Source: a virus. Taken from it: a DNA stretch of 24,412 nucleotides. Positions 19,701 through 24,412 of the stretch are shown one piece after another. The position numbers and the translations under genes are program-made. The notes below the pieces were generated by a model. The model was not told where the DNA came from. It did not search any database and was given only the letters and a program-made list of their open reading frames with translations. Each line of letters begins with the position of its first letter. The stretch's first letter is position 1. Location: IMG/VR virus record IMGVR_UViG_3300032462_000086, positions 1 to 24,412 of that record. The stretch is one strand, 5' to 3'.

Positions 19701-20189
19701 GAGGGTATGCAAGTTTCAATTCTGGCGGATGGTAGTGTCATGCCAACAGTTACGGTTGCTGATGGCTCCGTTTTGTTGCCACAAGAAGCATCATCTATTG
19801 TTATCGGCTTGCCTTATACTTGTCAGTTGCAAACATTGTACCTTGACCCTCCTACTCCAACCACAACGCAGGGAAAGAGAAAAAACATCCAAGCTGTTAC
19901 GGTGCGTATGGAGAATAGTCGCGGTATGTCGGTAGGAACCAACCAGCCGGATTCTTCAACTCAACCTAATAATGCTACAGTCCCTTGGGTTAATATGAAA
20001 GAGTTCAAGGAACGGACTGCTCTTATCGGCGCGGGAAATAGCATTCCTTTATTCACTGGTGATGAGCGTATTTTAGTACCAGGCGAATGGAATAAGAAGG
20101 CACAGGTAGCTGTTCAAACAGAATACCCGATTGGGTGTAGTGTTCTGGCTGTAATTCCAGAATTTAGTCTTGGTGATAGCAGCGGGTAA
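16719..20189 (+). CDS. tail nozzle protein (T7 gp12-like) with inserted domains
   Basis: A 1156-aa protein. The N-terminus NSFTGGEISPSIFGRTDFNK (residues 6-25), then CSTLRNFFVNYRGGASSRAG, is the hallmark of podophage tail tubular protein B, which forms the DNA exit nozzle. It is longer than the T7 protein (about 800 aa) because of inserted beta domains. A fibronectin-III-like segment lies near 235-340 (VSTWYSYVVTAVDSITGEES, then SSYNIYKATP). Two regions, about 355-415 and 820-880, carry I-T-S-hydrophobic strands and G-S-G-Y-like turns. The central PGTVAYYQQRRAYG, near residue 550, is a conserved nozzle motif. The ATG was chosen from the GGGGG ribosome site and the overlap geometry; upstream codons belong to the adaptor gene. 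Confidence 0.88.
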   Translation: MFPNIQNSFTGGEISPSIFGRTDFNKYHQGCSTLRNFFVNYRGGASSRAGLAYVGKCKQSGTSEPPRNIPFQFNINQGFVLEFGHQYMRIVSNGAYVTEASVTVSDVDTAAVFTTSGSHGFSVGDWVYDTGNTGFNGLTWIIATTPTASTFTVTDLFGTAISVATVSGAGTVARIYTVVSPYAAVDLPYLKYTQSADTMSLCCVNQQTATEYPTYELTRSGNTSWAFTQVPFEASIYPPDAVSVTANASTTVSTWYSYVVTAVDSITGEESVASQRAQVENNDISVNAGSNVISWSARTGASSYNIYKATPSYEVTVPVGSSYGYIGTAFGTSFVDTNITADFTSVPPVHRDPFAVSTITSVNITNGGSGLSQETVSYTITTSTGSGFAGSPVIQGDTLVAFIIDNGGKNYAGADTIAIGSRAIGTYTFTGNPTDGQTVIFNGVTWTFVSGTPTTGQTKIHATVEDTLIAFVSDLNASANASINVATYTLSGLVVTILYDVIGTGGNSYTLAAGTYGGTPSGGNLTGGASGGATATLSVGNSTGTYPGTVAYYQQRRAYGYTLNQPDTYFMSQPGAYTNMDSSIPTTDSDSITGSPWAQQINGIQFMVPMPTGLIVLTGGGAWMLSGGNNSAITPADQTATAQAYNGCHSHIPPLVANADIIYVQSKGSIVRDLSYNFYVNIFTGTDMTVLSNHLFNFHQLQGWAYAEEPYKLVWAVRDDGIMLCLTYLKEQEVIGWSRHDTNGFFVSVCSVVEPPVDAVYVITKRYIVGETQWAYYQEQMDNRNWQNVEDCFCVDAGLRYPMTYPNAILTPSAADGTDNITSINLIYGGSGYTAPTVRAVDPTGNGTGALFSVGLTSGVITSITIDDTGSGYAEGTSLQISDSTGIAAVAAPIITNYVTFTASSSVFAMGNEGDVIRIGNSNAPVSSTNAIAANGGGMATIVTYNSGTEVIANITNPITNVITDDPNRMPAPVTPNQWSLSTPVDEVTGLNHLEGMQVSILADGSVMPTVTVADGSVLLPQEASSIVIGLPYTCQLQTLYLDPPTPTTTQGKRKNIQAVTVRMENSRGMSVGTNQPDSSTQPNNATVPWVNMKEFKERTALIGAGNSIPLFTGDERILVPGEWNKKAQVAVQTEYPIGCSVLAVIPEFSLGDSSG

Positions 20190-20191
20190 AT

Positions 20192-20680
20192 ATGAAATCG
20201 GTCAACCACAATGTGAAGCACAAAATGTCACTGGAAGTAGTCATAGTCCCATGTCTGTCATATCATCTTCGCAGCATTGAACTGCGGCCCGAGGATATAG
20301 ATGAAATCATTGCACTGGGTTGTTCTAAGGAGAAAGCGTTATGGCGTTCATACAAGAGTTCTATTATGAGGAATGCAGCCCTGATTGATGGTAAGGTTGC
20401 TGCTGTATGGGGTGTTGGTGGTGAAGTTCTGGGTGGTATCGGAAAGCCATGGTTGCTCACTTCCGCCGAAGTTTACAAAATCTCACCACTACGGTTTGCA
20501 CGGATTTATCAACAGGAAGTAGAAAAAATGCTTTCCATCTTTCCAAAACTTGTAAACTATTGTGATACAAGGTATAGTGCTGCAATTAGACTTTTAGATA
20601 TTACCGGGTTCAAGATAGACGAACCAGCACCGCAAGGAATGAACGGCATGCTATATTCACGATTCGAGATGGAGAGATAG
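20192..20680 (+). CDS. GNAT-like internal virion protein (T7 gp13-like)
   Basis: A 162-aa protein of a family found between nozzle and internal core genes in T7-like phages. It has an acetyltransferase-like fold pattern: ELRPEDIDEIIALG (residues 30-43), NAALIDGKVAAVWGV (61-75), GGIGKPWLLTSAEVY (81-95), and NYCDTRYSAAIRLLDITGFK (near 126-145). In true GNAT enzymes the third segment binds acetyl-CoA; here it is used as a fold marker and catalysis is not claimed. It probably helps build or load the internal core. The stop is TAG. Confidence 0.7.
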   Translation: MKSVNHNVKHKMSLEVVIVPCLSYHLRSIELRPEDIDEIIALGCSKEKALWRSYKSSIMRNAALIDGKVAAVWGVGGEVLGGIGKPWLLTSAEVYKISPLRFARIYQQEVEKMLSIFPKLVNYCDTRYSAAIRLLDITGFKIDEPAPQGMNGMLYSRFEMER

Positions 20681-20681
20681 T

Positions 20682-21242
20682 ATGGGGTTCACGGAAGCAG
20701 CAATGGCAGCAGGGGCAGTAGTATCAGCATTCGGAACTCTCCAAGCCGGAAAAGCCGCTGCTGCATCAGGAAAATATAATAATGCCGTTGCCGCGAATAA
20801 CGCCGAAATCGCACGTCGAAATGCAGAGTTCGCGGGACAAAAGGGTGAAGCAGCAGCCGCTCGTAAGCAAATGGAAACCCGCGCTAAAGTGGGTGGTATT
20901 TTAGCAAGCCAAGGTGCATCTGGTGTCAACATTAATTCTGAATCTGCTGGCGATGTTCGAGAAAGCGCTACTGAATTAGGAAAATTGGACGCGCTTACTA
21001 TTCGTTCCAATGCAGCTCGTGAGGCATATGGCTATCAGACGCAGGGCATGAATTATGATGCGGAAGGTGCTTTGGCGCTGGCAGAAGGTAAGAATGCTCA
21101 AAGTGCAAGTTATCTGACTGCTGCCAGTACGCTCCTAACTGGCGCTGGTAATGCGTATGGGGCATATACATCAAACAATGCAATAAACAATCCTTCACTG
21201 ACCTCTGGTTCGAACAATGGCTTCGATGATTGGCAACAATAA
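20682..21242 (+). CDS. internal virion protein (T7 gp14-like)
   Basis: A 186-aa alanine- and glycine-rich protein. The N-terminus is a hydrophobic, membrane-active-like stretch (AAMAAGAVVSAFGTLQAG, residues 6-23). A long helix with N-A-E-I-A-R-R-N-A follows, then GGILASQGASGVNINSESAG (71-90). These are features of the small core protein that is ejected and forms a channel in the outer membrane. It is placed immediately before the transglycosylase-bearing core gene, as in T7. Ribosome site GGAGAG is 5 bases upstream. Its last base overlaps the next start (TAATG). Confidence 0.78.
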   Translation: MGFTEAAMAAGAVVSAFGTLQAGKAAAASGKYNNAVAANNAEIARRNAEFAGQKGEAAAARKQMETRAKVGGILASQGASGVNINSESAGDVRESATELGKLDALTIRSNAAREAYGYQTQGMNYDAEGALALAEGKNAQSASYLTAASTLLTGAGNAYGAYTSNNAINNPSLTSGSNNGFDDWQQ

Positions 21243-23722
21243 TGGCAAACGCAAAAAATCTATATGGTACTTATGGCAGTGTTCCTGAAGAAAAAGTAAC
21301 AGGAACAATGGGGGAATCATTTTCTGTGCGCTCAACCGAAAAGGCGTTTGGAGCGCAAATTGGTGCGGCTGTTGAGGGGCTGGGTAAAGATGTCTCGAAA
21401 GTTACCAATGAATATGTTCAGCAAGCAGTAGAGACTAAAGTCAATGACATTTTGACAAACCAGTGGTCGCCAACTACGGCAAAAATGCTTACTGATTATG
21501 AAAGCTCAGAAGGTGCGGGTAAAATTATAGCCTATGAAAATTATGTCAATAATCTAAAATCATATCAAAACAGTTTAATTGAGAACGAACCAAACCCAGA
21601 AGCAAAAAGAATGTTGGGAGGATTCACCGCCAGACAGGTCGTAGATTCCACTGAAAGGGCTTCACGTTCACTTGCTGTTTGGCAAAAAGAATACGGCTAT
21701 GAGAGCAGGGTTAACCTCATGGAAGTCAATTCTGATTATGCCGCAAGCAATTATAATAATCCTGCTGTTGTGAATAGTATCGTGGCGCAAAATGATGCAC
21801 AGATTATGCTGAATTTTACTGCTCCAGGCAGCGACCTCGACATAAATTCTCCAGAAGTACAAGACCAAATACAAACAGCACAGAGGGACATGCGCGGGAA
21901 CATGGCCATAAAAATGATTACTCGTGCTGTGAAAAGCGGTGATGTTAGCACAGCCAATTCTATTCGTTCCGAATATGGAACGGTTATTCCAGGCTATCAG
22001 CAATTACACCTTGATGATTTGCTTAGTACAGAGAGTTTGCGTCAAACATCGGTACAGGGTACGGATGCTTTGGAAAGAGGTGCGCAACTGCCGCAACCAG
22101 TGGGTGCAGCACCTTTGCAGGTTCAATCTGTTGTAGCAAACACCGCCCAAACAAATGGAGTGGATATAAATCATGCTTTGACGATTGTTCGTATCGAATC
22201 TTCCAATGGGCAGAACCTTGGCAAACGCGGTACAATAGGTCAAACAGGCAGTGGTGTGACATTGGATGAACAGGCTGCTGACCTTGTACGCGAAGCCGCA
22301 AAATCAAAAGCTGTTGCTGATAAGGTGCTGGGGCGTCCATCGACACCGTGGGAGCAGTATATTTGCTATCAGCAAGGGGCGGGGGGAGGACCGGCATTGC
22401 TTAAAGCCGCATCTGATACTCCATCTATGAAAGCTGTTGACGTTCTAACGCCGTTATATAAATCAAGAAAACTTGCTATGAGCGCTATTGTTGGCAATGG
22501 TGGTCAGGCTAATATAACGGCACAAGATTTTACGCAATTTATTAAAGAGAAATATGATAAAAACTATAAATATGCTGCTTGTGAGTTTCCGAAGCTGAAT
22601 GCAACGTCTGAATCTGGTGGCATATTGCTTGGCGATACGGCACGACCTGGTGATATGATTATGAAACCCTATGAAACATTAGGAGATGCTGTACAGCCAG
22701 CAGCAACGCCGATGAAGGCGTATATTAACTTTGTTCAAAAAGCACCTATGATGATTGAGCAAATTAACAGCATCCCGAATCTAGAAACACGTGATGGAAT
22801 GAGGAAAGCATTTCAGCGCAAAGAGTCTGGGTATAAAGCAGCCGCAGAGTATTATGAATCCTCAATTAAGTATGAAGCACAGCAACTTGGTGCAAAACCC
22901 GATTTTACTTCTACCAACCAGATACCTCCTGAGTTAAGGGCGAACTTGGTTGATTTACCCGAAACGATGGAATATTTAGAAAAGCGGGCGGATAACAATG
23001 TGGAGAAATCTATTGGTCGTGACGCTAAAACTTATGGTCAAGGATTCCCCGCTGCTATGGGTAAAATACTGACAGGGGAAATCACAAGAGCAAAAGATAT
23101 TGAGAAACTCTATCTTGATAATAAACTTACAGCGAGCGGTCATGATGATTTACAGAAGCGACTAATAGATAGGAACTCTTCACAAGGGTCTTCAAAGGGG
23201 CAGGCATTGAATACTTTCCTAAAAATTGCCAAAAATGAAATAACGAATGATATTATGGATATTGGTGTGGATGCAGCAGGGCAGCATCTTTACTTAAACT
23301 TTATGACAGATGCGCTTGCCTTATATGATAAGGGGGTAGCGGAAGGTAAAACAGATGCACAGCTTTTGAATAATACAAGTTCAGATTATATTGGCAAGAT
23401 TATACCAAATTATCAGCGCACCAATGCACAAAAATTAGCCGATACTGTTCTGGTTGATTCAAGATCAACTCAGACTACCGTATCAACTGTTTCTAAACAA
23501 AACCCATTTGTCACCGCAGCTGGAATGATGTTAGGGGTCAGTGTTCCATCTGAAGTTTCTTCCGCAAATGTCCGCAAATTAAACATAGCTCCTGCTCTAT
23601 CAGAAATTCTCCGTGATGTACGCTTGAAGAAAATTTCTACAGGAGAAGGGCGAGATAGAGCATTCAAAGCTGGGCTGACCAACGACCCGATTCCACAATT
23701 TGACGTTCCACGGGCTGAGTGA
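21242..23722 (+). CDS. internal virion protein with lytic transglycosylase-like domain
   Basis: An 826-aa protein. The ATG overlapping the previous stop is preferred; a TTG 12 bases upstream is also open. Residues about 295-430 contain HALTIVRIESSNGQNLGKRG with a candidate catalytic Glu near 319, then TIGQTGSG and WEQYICYQQGAGGGPALL. This resembles the soluble lytic transglycosylase fold used to open peptidoglycan during DNA entry. The flanking long helical segments suit a virion core subunit. It probably joins the gp14-like protein and the large protein downstream in the ejection apparatus. Confidence 0.75.
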   Translation: MANAKNLYGTYGSVPEEKVTGTMGESFSVRSTEKAFGAQIGAAVEGLGKDVSKVTNEYVQQAVETKVNDILTNQWSPTTAKMLTDYESSEGAGKIIAYENYVNNLKSYQNSLIENEPNPEAKRMLGGFTARQVVDSTERASRSLAVWQKEYGYESRVNLMEVNSDYAASNYNNPAVVNSIVAQNDAQIMLNFTAPGSDLDINSPEVQDQIQTAQRDMRGNMAIKMITRAVKSGDVSTANSIRSEYGTVIPGYQQLHLDDLLSTESLRQTSVQGTDALERGAQLPQPVGAAPLQVQSVVANTAQTNGVDINHALTIVRIESSNGQNLGKRGTIGQTGSGVTLDEQAADLVREAAKSKAVADKVLGRPSTPWEQYICYQQGAGGGPALLKAASDTPSMKAVDVLTPLYKSRKLAMSAIVGNGGQANITAQDFTQFIKEKYDKNYKYAACEFPKLNATSESGGILLGDTARPGDMIMKPYETLGDAVQPAATPMKAYINFVQKAPMMIEQINSIPNLETRDGMRKAFQRKESGYKAAAEYYESSIKYEAQQLGAKPDFTSTNQIPPELRANLVDLPETMEYLEKRADNNVEKSIGRDAKTYGQGFPAAMGKILTGEITRAKDIEKLYLDNKLTASGHDDLQKRLIDRNSSQGSSKGQALNTFLKIAKNEITNDIMDIGVDAAGQHLYLNFMTDALALYDKGVAEGKTDAQLLNNTSSDYIGKIIPNYQRTNAQKLADTVLVDSRSTQTTVSTVSKQNPFVTAAGMMLGVSVPSEVSSANVRKLNIAPALSEILRDVRLKKISTGEGRDRAFKAGLTNDPIPQFDVPRAE

Positions 23723-24412
23723 TGGAAGAAGAAGCGGTACAACAATTTAATGAAGGTGACAGTGACTTGCTTGAGAGCGTGAGCTTCCCCAAAGGTGGTG
23801 CCACGCCCCCCGAACTTATAGAGCAGGAGCTTCCAACATGGGATGAGGCCTTAGCGCAGGAGGAAACTGTGCCATTAAAAGATGAGCCATATTTACCCAC
23901 ATGGGATGAGGCTGTTAGTGAAACAAATCAGTCAGCACTAAAAACCACCATGGAAGTCGCAAAGCATTTTACACCATTTACTGCGTTCGATTTTAGTAAA
24001 GAAAATTTACAAGATTTGAATGATGCTCAAATTGAGTTTCTTCACTATACCAAGGTTGGTCGTATTATTCGCACTATAGACGAGCGATGGAATGAAGGAA
24101 ATCAAGCGGATATCTTGGGAGAAGAAACTACAGATTCGCTAAGGGCTGCGGGTATATTAAATGATTATTCGAGGGGTGAGGCATCCCTATCTAAGGCTAT
24201 TTTGGAAGGACTAATCTTGCCAGTTACCAATGCGGCATTAAATAAATTATTGGCTGTAACGGGGATGGTAGGTGGCATTATCAATCGATCAGCAGAGGAA
24301 TTTGTACCAAAATTTATACAGACGGACCTACTGGGGGCCGAGGTTTCTGAGGGGCGGTTTGGAGAAAAGGTAGAATTTTGGACGTCACTCTACTTTCCTG
24401 GGGCATTAGGGC
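23722..24412 (+). CDS. large internal virion protein, 5' part (cut by the window edge)
   Basis: Open from the ATG, which overlaps the previous stop (TGATG), to the right edge: 230 codons without a stop. The first ~75 residues are acidic and repeat LPTWDEA twice (near residues 38-44 and 60-66). A helical region follows, with a hydrophobic stretch near 170-195 (ILPVTNAALNKLL then AVTGMVGGII). The position after the transglycosylase-bearing gene suggests the very large core protein typical of T7-like phages (over 1000 aa). Identity beyond that is not visible in the part present. Confidence 0.7.
   Translation, partial: MEEEAVQQFNEGDSDLLESVSFPKGGATPPELIEQELPTWDEALAQEETVPLKDEPYLPTWDEAVSETNQSALKTTMEVAKHFTPFTAFDFSKENLQDLNDAQIEFLHYTKVGRIIRTIDERWNEGNQADILGEETTDSLRAAGILNDYSRGEASLSKAILEGLILPVTNAALNKLLAVTGMVGGIINRSAEEFVPKFIQTDLLGAEVSEGRFGEKVEFWTSLYFPGALG

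Noticed and set aside
1-24412. CRISPR array, diversity-generating retroelement or rRNA
   Set aside because: No regularly spaced repeats, no reverse transcriptase motifs and no rRNA-like sequence, although BPP-1 relatives can carry such retroelements elsewhere in their genomes.

Overview
The window reads as the packaging and virion-assembly arm of a tailed phage of podovirus type, related to the Bordetella phage BPP-1 group. The evidence is the gene order and recognisable family sequences: terminase large subunit, a short Pro/Ala-rich pre-portal protein, a 608-aa head-tail connector (portal), a Bbp19-like protein, scaffold, major capsid protein, Bbp16-like cement protein, capsid-staple-like protein, gp11-like adaptor, nozzle, a GNAT-like protein and the internal virion proteins, one carrying a transglycosylase-like domain. 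Nearly all genes are on the + strand and tightly coupled through ATGA/TAATG overlaps. The host cannot be named. Internal virion proteins with a peptidoglycan-cutting domain fit a Gram-negative bacterium. TAA, TGA and TAG all serve as stops, so the code looks standard.

Layout. Positions 1-389 are AT-rich and non-coding, with repeated GTCAC/GTNAC motifs and a small dyad. Next come a likely small terminase gene, a gap holding an odd tRNA cluster (two overlapping, shortened tRNA-Trp-like structures and a good tRNA-Gln), two small cysteine-rich proteins, and the large terminase gene. A short cassette follows: an exported coiled-coil protein, two SAM methyltransferase-like proteins and a glycosyltransferase. 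A promoter near 7558 precedes the head genes (7.6-15.9 kb), which contain a second glycosyltransferase. Adaptor, nozzle and internal virion genes run to the right edge, where the last gene is cut.

The outstanding feature is the large terminase gene. It contains two complete inteins, one in the Walker A ATP-binding loop and one in the C-terminal nuclease motif. Neither intein has an endonuclease domain in its own frame. Each instead encloses an HNH endonuclease gene in another reading frame: antisense in intein 1 and -1 frame on the same strand in intein 2. The terminase frame stays open through both, so the inteins' central linkers are simply out-of-frame translations of the endonuclease genes. 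The antisense gene also shows an upstream in-frame extension with a good ribosome binding site, helix-turn-helix-like sequence and two TAG codons. Both TAGs arise from bases that are silent wobble positions in the intein frame, which looks like endonuclease decay invisible to selection on the intein.
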